Of a stretch of 64,000 bases of DNA, positions 44,565 through 52,899 are shown piece after piece. Source of the DNA: JAICND01 sp040905905. Lineage in GTDB: Bacteria; Actinomycetota; Acidimicrobiia; Spongiisociales; ZC4RG35. Below the pieces are notes generated by a model. That model made no database searches and was not told the DNA's origin. It saw only the letters and a program-made list of their open reading frames with translations. Position 1 is the first letter of the stretch. The number at the start of each line of letters is the position of its first letter. The stretch is taken from assembly GCA_040905905.1 (NCBI GenBank), contig JBBDQN010000057.1:1-64000 (forward strand), written 5' to 3'. The position numbers and the translations under genes were made by a program.

Positions 44565-45773
44565 ATGAATCGGATTCAAACCCCGCGGCGCCGCGGCAAC
44601 CGCGACACCCTGCTGGCATTGTTGGCATCGAATCGCATCGATCGTCGCCAGTTCCTCAAGCGAGTGGGAGCAGGTGGCGTTCTCATGTTGGGCGGCCCGG
44701 CGCTGCTGGCCGCCTGCGGGGGCGAGACCGGGGGCACCACCGGCCCCGGCGGCGATACCAACCAGCTTTTCGTCGACAACTGGATCGAGTACATCGACCT
44801 GGCCGAAGACGGCACCAACCCGACCATCGACAAGTTCACCGCCGACACCGGCATCTCGGTCACCTATACCGAAGGCGTCAACTCCAACGAGGATTGGTTC
44901 GGTAAGTACCAGCCGCAATTGGCGGCGGGTCAACCCCTCGGAATCGACCTGACCGTGCTCACCGACTACATGGCGGCCCGGATGATCCGGCTGGGGTACG
45001 TCGAAACCCTTGATCACGCCAACATTCCCAACATGTCCAATCTGGCGGCCGCGCTCCAGAGTCCCGACTTTGACCCCAATCGCGACTACACCCTGCCCTG
45101 GCAATCCGGCTTTACCGGTATCGGATATGACATCGAGTTGACCGGCCGCGAGATCACCAGTCTCGAGGATCTGCTTGACCCGGCATTTGCGGGCAGGGTG
45201 GGCCTGTTGGAGGGATACAACGACACTGTGCCCCTGTTCCTGTTGATGGAGGGCAAAGATCCAGCCACAGCCTCGGTAGACGAGTACGTCGCCGCCGCCG
45301 GCCGAATCGGGGAAGCCGTCTCCTCGGGCCAGGTTCGCCAGATCTACGGCAACGATTACCTCGACGCGTTACTGGCCGGCGATCTCGCGGTGGCATTGGC
45401 CTGGTCGGGCGACATCGTCGTCAACCAGGAGAGTGTTCCGTCGTTGCGATGGTCCTTCCCTCAGGAGGGGTTCATGATCTGGAACGACAACATGATCGTG
45501 CCCAAGGGGGCGGCCAACAAAGCCGGCGCCGAGGCGTGGATGAACCACTACTACGCTCCGGATATCGCTGCCGAGTTGGCCGCATACATCTGGTACGTTT
45601 CCCCAGTTAGCGGTGCCCGCGAGGCGGTTGCTGCCATCGACCCGACCTTGGCCGATGAGCCGCTCATCTTTCCCACGGCCGAGCTACTGGCTAATTCCCA
45701 CATTGTCCGGGCGTTCACGGAAGAAGAGGAGGCGATCGTCAACGTGGCCGTAGCCGAAGCTGCCGGGGTCTGA
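44565..45773 (+). CDS. Polyamine-type substrate-binding protein, Tat lipoprotein (PotD-like)
   Basis: This about 402-residue protein starts at ATG 44565, eight bases after AAAAAGGAG. It has a twin-arginine signal (RRQFLKRVGAGG) and a lipobox (ALLAAC). Such Tat-exported lipoproteins bind folded or with cofactor. The mature part has LFVDNWIEYIDL, TGISVTYTEGVNSNEDWFGKY and DLTVLTDYMAARMI, matching the PotD/PotF family. Likely ligands are putrescine or spermidine. Stop overlaps the PotA start (TGATG). Confidence 0.9.
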   Translation: MNRIQTPRRRGNRDTLLALLASNRIDRRQFLKRVGAGGVLMLGGPALLAACGGETGGTTGPGGDTNQLFVDNWIEYIDLAEDGTNPTIDKFTADTGISVTYTEGVNSNEDWFGKYQPQLAAGQPLGIDLTVLTDYMAARMIRLGYVETLDHANIPNMSNLAAALQSPDFDPNRDYTLPWQSGFTGIGYDIELTGREITSLEDLLDPAFAGRVGLLEGYNDTVPLFLLMEGKDPATASVDEYVAAAGRIGEAVSSGQVRQIYGNDYLDALLAGDLAVALAWSGDIVVNQESVPSLRWSFPQEGFMIWNDNMIVPKGAANKAGAEAWMNHYYAPDIAAELAAYIWYVSPVSGAREAVAAIDPTLADEPLIFPTAELLANSHIVRAFTEEEEAIVNVAVAEAAGV

Positions 45774-46867
45774 TGAGACCGAGTGCGGTTACAACCAACG
45801 ATGGTGTCCCGGCGGTCGAGTTAGACAGCATCACCAAGCGGTTCGTTGACTTCACCGCGGTCGAGGATCTCAACCTCCAGATCGATGACGGTCATTTCTT
45901 CGCGCTGTTGGGTCCCTCTGGATGCGGGAAAACGACCACGTTGCGGATGATCGGAGGATTTGAGGAGCCCACCTCCGGGGTGATCCGTCTGCATGGCGAG
46001 GATGTCACCGGGCTCAAGCCGTACAAACGACCGGTGAATACCGTTTTCCAGAGCTATGCGCTCTTCCCCCATCTGACCATCTTCGAAAACATCGCCTTTG
46101 GCTTGCGCAGGCAGGGAGTCGACGACGCCGACGTGACCAAGCGGGTGGGAGACGTTCTGGAACTCGTGCAACTCACGGGTCGCGATCGCCAACGGCCCCG
46201 GCAACTGTCGGGTGGCCAACAACAGCGAGTGGCCGTAGCCCGGGCCTTAGTCAACCATCCCCGGGTGTTGTTGCTCGATGAGCCCCTTGGAGCCCTCGAC
46301 CTGAAACTTCGCAAAGAGATGCAGATAGAGCTGAAACGGATCCAACAGGAGGTCGGGGTCACCTTTATCCATGTCACGCACGATCAGGAGGAGGCCATGA
46401 CCATGGCCGACACCATCGCCGTGATGCACGGCGGCAGGATCGAGCGAATGGGGGGGCCGACTGAGATCTACGAAGATCCCAAGACCGAATTTGTCGCCGG
46501 TTTCCTGGGTGCCTCCAATCTGATGGGCGGCCGTCTCGAAGGCAACCGGGTGGGATTGGTGGGAGGGACCGTCGTCCATCTCACCGCGGCGGCCGCCGCC
46601 AACCAGGCGGGGGCCGTCAACATCGGGGTACGGCCCGAGAAGATCCGGCTACACGCTCCCAACGACGAAACCGCCGCCCCCAACCGACTGGCGGGCAAGG
46701 TCACTGACGCCAGCTTCATCGGAGTCAGTACTCACTATCGGATCATGAATCCGGATCTCGGGGAGCTGGCGGTGGTTGTGCAGAACCTGGACGACCGCCG
46801 ATTTGCCCTCGGCGAAGATGTGGTCGCGGCCTGGCAACCCGAGCACACCTTTGTGGTTTCGCCTTGA
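45773..46867 (+). CDS. potA: Polyamine ABC transporter ATP-binding protein (PotA)
   Basis: This 364-residue ATPase has Walker A GPSGCGKTTTLRM, Q-loop NTVFQSYALFPHLTIFENI, signature LSGGQQQRVAVARAL, Walker B LLLDEPLGALD, then a C-terminal TOBE domain (NIGVRPEKIRL). PotA-type layout and neighbours support polyamine uptake. Coupled upstream and downstream. Confidence 0.95.
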   Translation: MRPSAVTTNDGVPAVELDSITKRFVDFTAVEDLNLQIDDGHFFALLGPSGCGKTTTLRMIGGFEEPTSGVIRLHGEDVTGLKPYKRPVNTVFQSYALFPHLTIFENIAFGLRRQGVDDADVTKRVGDVLELVQLTGRDRQRPRQLSGGQQQRVAVARALVNHPRVLLLDEPLGALDLKLRKEMQIELKRIQQEVGVTFIHVTHDQEEAMTMADTIAVMHGGRIERMGGPTEIYEDPKTEFVAGFLGASNLMGGRLEGNRVGLVGGTVVHLTAAAAANQAGAVNIGVRPEKIRLHAPNDETAAPNRLAGKVTDASFIGVSTHYRIMNPDLGELAVVVQNLDDRRFALGEDVVAAWQPEHTFVVSP

Positions 46868-47763
46868 CGGCGATCGCAGCTCCTACCCCGGTGAATCCAA
46901 TCGCCGCGGCGGCAGCCAGGCGCCGCCGGCGCGTTCCCTATCTGCTGCTGCTGCCCGGTCTGCTCTATCTTTTTGTGTTCTATCTGATTCCGCTGATCAG
47001 TCTCGGACGGATGGCACTCCAGAGCGGCAACCTGCAAGCGGGGTACGAGCTGACGTGGCAGTGGGCGAATTTCTTGCAGGTATTCACCACCTATCGGCCC
47101 CAGTTGTTGCGCTCGCTCGGATATTCGGTTGGAGCCACCCTCATCACGCTGGCGCTTGGTTATCCCTTGGCATACGCCATCGCTTTCCGCGGCGGTCGCT
47201 GGAAGAACCTGCTTCTAGTCCTGTTGCTGATGCCCTTCCTGGTGCCGTTCCTACTGCGAACCCTGGCCTGGCGGATCATCCTCGCCGATCAGGGACTGGT
47301 GGTTGAGACCCTTAAGACGATCGGGATCCTGCCCGACGCGAATGGGCGGTTGCTGGCGACCGGATGGGCCGTGATTGCCGGGTTGGTCTACGCATTTCTT
47401 CCCTTCATGACCCTCCCCATCTATGTGGCCCTGGAGAAGATCGATCGGTCACTGTTGGAGGCCTCAGGTGACCTCTATGCCACGCCTGCCACCGCCTTCT
47501 TCAAGGTGACCTGGCCTTTGTCGCTCACCGGTGTGATCTCCGGAACCCTTTTGACGGCGATCCCGGCGGCGGGCGATTACATCAACTCGCAACTTCTCGG
47601 TAGCCCTGCTCAGACAATGATGGGCAACGTGGTGGAGAGCAAGTTCCTATCCATCATCGACTACCCGTCAGCTGCCGCAATCTCGCTCACCTTGATGTTG
47701 GCGATTGTGGTGGCGGTTGTCCTCTATGTTCGCTCCGTAGGCTCCGAGGAGTTGATCGCATGA
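46864..47763 (+). CDS. potB: Polyamine ABC transporter permease (PotB type)
   Basis: This 299-residue protein starts at TTG 46864, overlapping the PotA stop. Six TM helices; PotB-type landmarks are YLLLLPGLLYLFVFYLIPL, LLLMPFLVPFLLRTLAWRIIL and EASGDLYATPATAFFKVTWPLSL. It forms the channel with PotC. Confidence 0.93.
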   Translation: MTAIAAPTPVNPIAAAAARRRRRVPYLLLLPGLLYLFVFYLIPLISLGRMALQSGNLQAGYELTWQWANFLQVFTTYRPQLLRSLGYSVGATLITLALGYPLAYAIAFRGGRWKNLLLVLLLMPFLVPFLLRTLAWRIILADQGLVVETLKTIGILPDANGRLLATGWAVIAGLVYAFLPFMTLPIYVALEKIDRSLLEASGDLYATPATAFFKVTWPLSLTGVISGTLLTAIPAAGDYINSQLLGSPAQTMMGNVVESKFLSIIDYPSAAAISLTLMLAIVVAVVLYVRSVGSEELIA

Positions 47764-48548
47764 AGTGGCGGCGCGCCCTCCTGCCGATCTATCTGGTGGC
47801 GGCCCTTACCTACATGTTCATACCGGTCATGGTGGTGATCGCTTTCTCCTTCAATGACAACCAGGGCCGTTTCAACGTTGTCTGGCAGGGGTTCACCCTC
47901 AAACACTGGCTCGACCCCTTCGCCGACCCGGGGATCATCGAGGCCCTTGGAGTGAGCCTGGTGATTGCGCTGCTGGCGGCAGCGGTGGCGACCGTCCTTG
48001 GCACCCTGATCGCTCTCGCCCTGGCGAGGTACAACTTCAAAGGTCGGTCGGCCACCAACGTCTTGTTGTTCTTCCCCATGGCGACGCCTGAAGTGGTCAT
48101 GGGCTCGTCGCTCCTGGGGCTCTTCGTGGCGCTCAGGGTGGGAACTGGCTTTCTGACAGTTCTCCTGGCGCACGTGCTCTTTATCATTTCGTATGCGGTG
48201 GCCACGGTCCGCGCCCGCATCGTCGGCTTCGACCGACACCTCGAAGAGGCAGCGATGGATCTGTACGCCAATGAATGGGATACCTTCAGGAAGGTCACCC
48301 TGCCCATGATCATGCCCGGTGTGTTTGCCGCCTTTCTCCTCGGGTTCGCGCTGTCGGTGGACGACTTCATCGTGACCAACTTCACCTCGGGGTCAATTCA
48401 GACCTTCCCGGTCTACGTTTGGGGGGCGGCCCGCCGCGGAATACCGCCCCAGGTCAACGTGGTCGGGACGGCGCTGTTCATCATCACCGTCTCAGCGATG
48501 TTGTTCTATCTCCGCTGGCAGCGCCGGAGCGCCCTCAAGAAGGCCTAA
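47760..48548 (+). CDS. potC: Polyamine ABC transporter permease (PotC type)
   Basis: This 262-residue permease starts at ATG 47760 (ATGA). PotC features: IPVMVVIAFSFNDN, EEAAMDLYANEWDTFRKVTLPMI and LSVDDFIVTNFTSGSIQTFPVYVWG. It completes the transporter and ends the nine-gene operon; the last bases overlap the convergent DUF4349 lipoprotein gene by 4. Confidence 0.94.
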   Translation: MKWRRALLPIYLVAALTYMFIPVMVVIAFSFNDNQGRFNVVWQGFTLKHWLDPFADPGIIEALGVSLVIALLAAAVATVLGTLIALALARYNFKGRSATNVLLFFPMATPEVVMGSSLLGLFVALRVGTGFLTVLLAHVLFIISYAVATVRARIVGFDRHLEEAAMDLYANEWDTFRKVTLPMIMPGVFAAFLLGFALSVDDFIVTNFTSGSIQTFPVYVWGAARRGIPPQVNVVGTALFIITVSAMLFYLRWQRRSALKKA

Positions 48549-49456
48549 GTCGTGGGCGTCACCGGCACGGCGTGACGGTGCCACCGACGCCAGGCCAGCC
48601 AAGCGATCCCCGCGATGGGGCCAACTGTTATGACCAAGATGGGCAGCACGTTGAGAACGAACCGGATCAGGAAGTCGGCAACGGCTTGCAGCGCCTGGAT
48701 CGTGTCACGCAGCGCTCCTTTGGCAACCGTCAATGGCTCCCAGGCCGGTTCCCCGACGATCGGAGCCGAAGCCGGTGAGGGACTGATCCCGATCTCAAGT
48801 GTGGCCATCGCCACTAGGTTCTCTAGGAGCTGTTTACGACCCTCGAGCCGTTCGATTTCACCGCGGGTTTGCCGGATCTGATCGAAGACTTGAAGGAGCT
48901 TGGAGGGATCGGCGTCTTCGTTGTCGCGGAGCTCGGCAAGCAGTGCCAGCAACTCTGTCTCCAGGGCCTCGAGGTTGCGTAGCTGGGCTTGGATGTCGAC
49001 GAACTCTTCGGTCACGTCCTGGCTCGACAACGACTCGCTCACGACCCTGTCAGCCTCCTGTCGGATCGCCGTCAGGGTGGCGGTCAGCCGATCGGCCGGG
49101 ACCCGCACCGTCATCGAGATGAACGGCTGGTCATCATCGTCTTCGACCTCCTGCACGGTTGCCGCCGCCACGAAGCCACCGGATCCTTGCACCAGGGCCG
49201 TGAGCCGGTCGAAGACCAACCGGGTCTTGGCAGCCTCGAGTTGCATGCTGGCGTCGTAGATCACTTTGCGGTCGATCGGGGGGACGACACCGACGTCGTA
49301 TTCATCAAAGTCTGCACGGGCGAAGCCAGCGCCGGTTTCTTCCGCTGCGGCTGTCGTGGTTGCGGCTGCCTGGCTCGTCGTGGTGGTGGCGGCTCCTTGT
49401 GCACACGCCGCCAACGTCAATACAGACATCATCAACAAGGCGATACGCCTTTTCAT
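48545..49456 (-). CDS. DUF4349-domain lipoprotein with C-terminal TM
   Basis: This 303-residue protein starts at ATG 49456, with AAGGAGGAG upstream. Signal peptide and lipobox (VLTLAAC), an Ala/Thr linker, then DUF4349 (VIYDASMQLEAAKTRLVFDRL, VRVPADRLTATLTAI), a long coiled coil (about 150-235), and one TM near the C-terminus (ILVITVGPIAGIAWLAWRRW). It may be anchored twice. The family is widespread in Firmicutes and Actinobacteria; its function is unknown. Confidence 0.9.
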   Translation of the reverse strand: MKRRIALLMMSVLTLAACAQGAATTTTSQAAATTTAAAEETGAGFARADFDEYDVGVVPPIDRKVIYDASMQLEAAKTRLVFDRLTALVQGSGGFVAAATVQEVEDDDDQPFISMTVRVPADRLTATLTAIRQEADRVVSESLSSQDVTEEFVDIQAQLRNLEALETELLALLAELRDNEDADPSKLLQVFDQIRQTRGEIERLEGRKQLLENLVAMATLEIGISPSPASAPIVGEPAWEPLTVAKGALRDTIQALQAVADFLIRFVLNVLPILVITVGPIAGIAWLAWRRWHRHAVPVTPTT

Positions 49457-49549
49457 TTGCTCCTCCTTGGGGAGGCGGCGTTGCCTGCGACGACCACGCC
49501 GCTGACAGTTCGACGCCGGCGGTGGGGCAGAGGTTCCTGAGAAACCCCA

Positions 49550-49609
49550 TTTTGGTTCGGACGATCGACACCAGGGGAGCAGAACTACGCGCCAGAACGG
49601 AAGGGTCTT
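49550..49609. repeat. 60-bp direct repeat, upstream copy
   Basis: This 60-base segment is identical at 59 of 60 positions to 50546-50605; the only difference is T49556/C50552. The two copies are 996 bases apart, a multiple of three. It has the same reading frame as the AbiEi-like gene, so it matches the end of that gene but stands before its start. It may be a remnant of a tandem paralogue or an integration mark. Confidence 0.9.
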
Positions 49610-49642
49610 CCCTTTGAGGTGGGGTTCCGCCACGGTCGCGCC

Positions 49643-50614
49643 ATGAATGATGCGCGAGAGGTGATCGTGGGTTTGTCGGAGCTTCAACATGGAGTAGTCA
49701 ACCGGAAGCAGCTGCACCAATCGGGAGTTGGTTCTCGGGCGCTGCGCCATCAGATCGAGTCTGGGTTCATCGAACCAATGTCACCCCAGGTCTTGCGACT
49801 GGTCGGCAGTCCCAGGACCGATGCCCATCTAGCGATGGCCGGCGTGCTTGACGCTCCTGGCACCGCGTACCTGTCTCATGTGGCGGCCGCGGCGTGGTGG
49901 AGGATCCCCGGATTCGATCTCAAGCCACCAATCGAGGTTGTCATACCCTGGCAAGGCACCAATCGCAGGACCCGACTCGCCCAGGTCCACTATCACCGGG
50001 GTCTTCCACCTGAACACCTCGCCACCCTCGCGGGCATTCCCGTCGTCTCCCCGGCTCTCCTCATTTTCCTTCTGGCCGGGACCGAGGCTACCGGTCGAGC
50101 CGAAAGAGCTCTGGATCATGCTCTGTCGATGCGGATCCTGAAACTTCGAACAATGCACGATTTGCTCAAACAGCTCGGGGCCCGAGGCCGCGATGGCATT
50201 ACGGCGGTTCGTTGCATGCTTGCTGTCAGACCACCAGACTATGTGGCGCCGCAAAGTGGGCTCGAGTCGCGGGTGGAGCGTTTGGCTCTGGACGTTGGAG
50301 TCCAGCTCCGCCGACAGGTCGATGTAGGGGATGATCTGGGTTGGATTGGACGGGTCGACTACGAACTCGACGACTGCACTGACGTGATCGAGGTTTTATC
50401 CGACCGCTACCACTCCGCTCTGCTTGACCGCACCGCCGACTCGATCCGCTTCGCCCGTCTGCAAGCGTCAGGTCGCCGGCTGCTCACGATCTGGGACCAC
50501 GATGTCTGGTCGCGACCAGAAGAGGTTCGCCACCAAATCCACCTGTTTTGGCTCGGACGATCGACACCAGGGGAGCAGAACTACGCGCCAGAACGGAAGG
50601 GTCTTGGGGTCTAA
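49643..50614 (+). CDS. AbiEi-like HTH protein with DUF559/endonuclease-like C-terminus
   Basis: This 323-residue protein is taken from ATG 49643 (MNDAREVIVGLSELQHGVV); GTG 49619 is possible. The N-terminal wHTH (HGVVNRKQLHQSGVGSRALR) and the following AbiEi_4-like part fit type IV antitoxin-like regulators. The C-terminal DGWIGRVDYEL-type strand pattern and IEVLSDRYHSALLDR look like a DUF559/Vsr-type fold without a clear catalytic Lys. No toxin gene (AbiEii) is nearby, so a free-standing regulator or defence-related protein is more likely than a TA pair. It is framed by the 60-bp direct repeat. Confidence 0.8.
   Translation: MNDAREVIVGLSELQHGVVNRKQLHQSGVGSRALRHQIESGFIEPMSPQVLRLVGSPRTDAHLAMAGVLDAPGTAYLSHVAAAAWWRIPGFDLKPPIEVVIPWQGTNRRTRLAQVHYHRGLPPEHLATLAGIPVVSPALLIFLLAGTEATGRAERALDHALSMRILKLRTMHDLLKQLGARGRDGITAVRCMLAVRPPDYVAPQSGLESRVERLALDVGVQLRRQVDVGDDLGWIGRVDYELDDCTDVIEVLSDRYHSALLDRTADSIRFARLQASGRRLLTIWDHDVWSRPEEVRHQIHLFWLGRSTPGEQNYAPERKGLGV
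50546..50605. repeat. 60-bp direct repeat, downstream copy
   Basis: The partner of 49550-49609. It encodes the last residues of the AbiEi-like protein (FWLGRSTPGEQNYAPERKG) and reaches to 9 bases before its stop. Confidence 0.9.
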
Positions 50615-51630
50615 ACTCCGGCCGCTCGTTCGGCCATGCCGTTGAGGATCTCGAGGACCACCCGGTTGGCCAAGTAGGCGGTTATCTCGCCGGGGCCGTC
50701 ATAGGGGGGCGATACCTCGACTACGTCGGCACCTATCACGTTGAGCTCTCTACCCAGCCTGCGGACCGTGTCGAGGATCTGGCGAGAGGTGAGCCCGCCG
50801 GGCTCGGGGGTGCCGGTGCCGGGGGCGAAACCCGGATCCACCACGTCTATGTCGACCGAAATGAACACTCCCTTGGCGCCTCCACCAATGGCAAAGTCGA
50901 CCGCCTCGTCGACAACTGTGCGAAGGCCACGATCTTCGATCTCGTTCATCATGTAGCTGCGCATCTTCTGGGTCTTCATCCAGGCCATCACGTGCGGCTC
51001 CGGCCAGTAGCCACGAAGCCCGATCTGGACGAAGCGGTGACCGGGAACCGCTCCCGACTCGATCAGACGTCGCATCGGAGTGCCGTGTCCGTAGAGCTGG
51101 CCGTTCTGGAGCTCGCCGGTGTCGGCGTGGGCGTCGAAGTGGATCAGTGCCACCTCACCAAAACCAAACGCGCGCGCCACACCTGTGGCGTTCGAGAAGG
51201 TGACGGTGTGGTCGCCGCCGAGCACGATCGGAACCTTGCCCGCTCGTGCCACCGTCTCCACAGTGTCGGTGATCCGCTCCAAAGAGAGCTCAATGTTGCC
51301 CGGGACGACGTAGACATCGCCGATGTCGACCACTTTGAGCAATCGCAGCGGGTCGATGCCTGTGGGGAGATGAGGCCGGTACCCGTCCATCGCCCCGTAG
51401 TCGGCTTCGCGGATTGCGGCCGGGCCAAACCGGGCACCGGGGCGGTAGGTAGTGCCCCAGTCGAAGGGAGCACCAAGGATCACAACACCGGCGTCGTCTA
51501 TCTCGTCCAGCCGACGGGCGGGGACCCCGAGGAAGGAATTGCGGGAGGCAAACGAGACGTACTCGGCCGAAGCAAAGGGTATTTCGGAGGCCCTTTTCTC
51601 GTATGGAACCGAAACCGGGTCGTGCTGCAT
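50611..51630 (-). CDS. speB: Agmatinase (arginase/ureohydrolase family)
   Basis: This 339-residue ureohydrolase carries the binuclear-manganese ligands: IVLGGDHTV, LIHFDAHADTG and SVDIDVVDPGFAPGTGTPE. GLTSRQILDTVR is typical of agmatinase. It hydrolyses agmatine to putrescine and urea; guanidinobutyrase or arginase are alternatives. Putrescine fits the neighbouring polyamine operon. The 3' end overlaps the AbiEi-like gene by 4 bases. Confidence 0.92.
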   Translation of the reverse strand: MQHDPVSVPYEKRASEIPFASAEYVSFASRNSFLGVPARRLDEIDDAGVVILGAPFDWGTTYRPGARFGPAAIREADYGAMDGYRPHLPTGIDPLRLLKVVDIGDVYVVPGNIELSLERITDTVETVARAGKVPIVLGGDHTVTFSNATGVARAFGFGEVALIHFDAHADTGELQNGQLYGHGTPMRRLIESGAVPGHRFVQIGLRGYWPEPHVMAWMKTQKMRSYMMNEIEDRGLRTVVDEAVDFAIGGGAKGVFISVDIDVVDPGFAPGTGTPEPGGLTSRQILDTVRRLGRELNVIGADVVEVSPPYDGPGEITAYLANRVVLEILNGMAERAAGV

Positions 51631-51717
51631 TGGCCGATAACGCTAACCCGAAGGAGACCGGAAATTGCTGTTGGGTGCGTCACCCGTCGAGGTTGTCTCA
51701 ATAGTCTGCTTTGAGGA

Positions 51718-52899
51718 GTGCAAGCACCACAGGGGATAGAGACTTCGCTGGGATCAACGGCCGGTTCTAATCGGCGCGGGCAAGTCTTTACCTTGTTGTT
51801 GTGGGGTTTGGTGGCAACGCTCTATTTCACAAGCCCTTTCCTACTGGTGGTTCTCGGGTGGTTCCAGGAGCCTTTTTCCGACCTGGGCGGAGGCGACAGG
51901 GTTTCCCACCGGGTCCATGAGATTCTTTTTGGTGTGACCTTTGCCCAGGTGATGGCCGGGGCGATCAGTCAGCTCCTGCGGCCCCGACAGTGGTCAGCAG
52001 GGATGCTGCAAACACTGATCGCTATCGCCGCTTTCGTGTTGGTCCTGGCGGCGGTAGGCAGAAGGGAATGGCTCGGAGTTCTGTTTCTGTCCCTGGCGGG
52101 CGCCGCCGCTTGGCTGCATCCAGCCGGGAGAGAACTCTGGCGTGGTCGATGGCGACCGAGCCCGTTTCTCCTTGTGTTGGCTGTCGCCGGGGTAATGCCG
52201 TGGGTATCAGTGGCTGAAGCGAACCTCCTCAAGGCTCAGCTTGAAGCAGCGGACCACCTGACTCATTGGGGTGGGGTGGCAACGTTTGCAGTGGTGCAGT
52301 TGCTCCTGGCTTTCCTGGCGGCAATGCGTCCCCCGGGCTTTCGTTTGGTCGCAGCCTCGGTGGGAGCAGCCGGCCTTATCTACTTCGCGGCATCCCAGCT
52401 CTTTCCGTTTGATGCTTCCGCCGAACCTCTGACCTTTTCTCCGTGGCTCTTGTTGTGGTCGTTGGCATGGATGGCCATTCCGTTTCTGCCGGAGGAGAAA
52501 CGCCGGAGAGTGGGCTGGCCCCGGTTGGTTAGGGGGGGCCTGGCTGGGCTCGGGCTCATGATCCTGATCCTGGGAGGAACAATCGCCGGCGCAGACGAGG
52601 AATCCAACATCCCTCATGGACTCTCTGTCGATTACACCGCGGCGGATCGGCTGACTTGCCTTGAATGCCACGCCACGGCATTAAAAGGCGCCACCGTCAT
52701 TCCCCACGAGTTGGGGAGAATCTGCGAGGGAGACGTCTGCTGGGACGGTCGCAGTGACTGCATGGGCTGTCACCGGTATGACCCGTCCTTGATCGCCGCG
52801 GCGTCCCTACCCGTCATGGAAACAACAACGGGCGTACGCCAGGGTGGGATTGGCTTGCTGGCCGATCAGGTGCTCGCCCTGAGACGTTATGGCCGTTGA
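51718..52899 (+). CDS. Multi-TM protein with a C-terminal dihaem cytochrome-c-like tail
   Basis: This 393-residue protein (GTG 51718) has about seven or eight TM helices (residues 25-290). A short outer domain follows with two CxxCH haem motifs, CLECH (314-318) and CMGCH (348-352), plus extra Cys near 336 and 341. It should be a membrane-anchored c-type cytochrome for electron transfer or redox sensing. I do not recognise the TM part. The next gene overlaps it by 11 bases, so they are cotranslated. Confidence 0.82.
   Translation: MQAPQGIETSLGSTAGSNRRGQVFTLLLWGLVATLYFTSPFLLVVLGWFQEPFSDLGGGDRVSHRVHEILFGVTFAQVMAGAISQLLRPRQWSAGMLQTLIAIAAFVLVLAAVGRREWLGVLFLSLAGAAAWLHPAGRELWRGRWRPSPFLLVLAVAGVMPWVSVAEANLLKAQLEAADHLTHWGGVATFAVVQLLLAFLAAMRPPGFRLVAASVGAAGLIYFAASQLFPFDASAEPLTFSPWLLLWSLAWMAIPFLPEEKRRRVGWPRLVRGGLAGLGLMILILGGTIAGADEESNIPHGLSVDYTAADRLTCLECHATALKGATVIPHELGRICEGDVCWDGRSDCMGCHRYDPSLIAAASLPVMETTTGVRQGGIGLLADQVLALRRYGR

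Noticed and set aside
49619..50614. Complete AbiE toxin-antitoxin pair
   Set aside because: Only the AbiEi-like part is present; no nucleotidyltransferase (AbiEii) gene lies on either side.
50548..51714. 388-codon plus-strand open frame over the agmatinase gene
   Set aside because: It is antisense to a clear ureohydrolase with all metal ligands; its translation is low-complexity and has no family motif.
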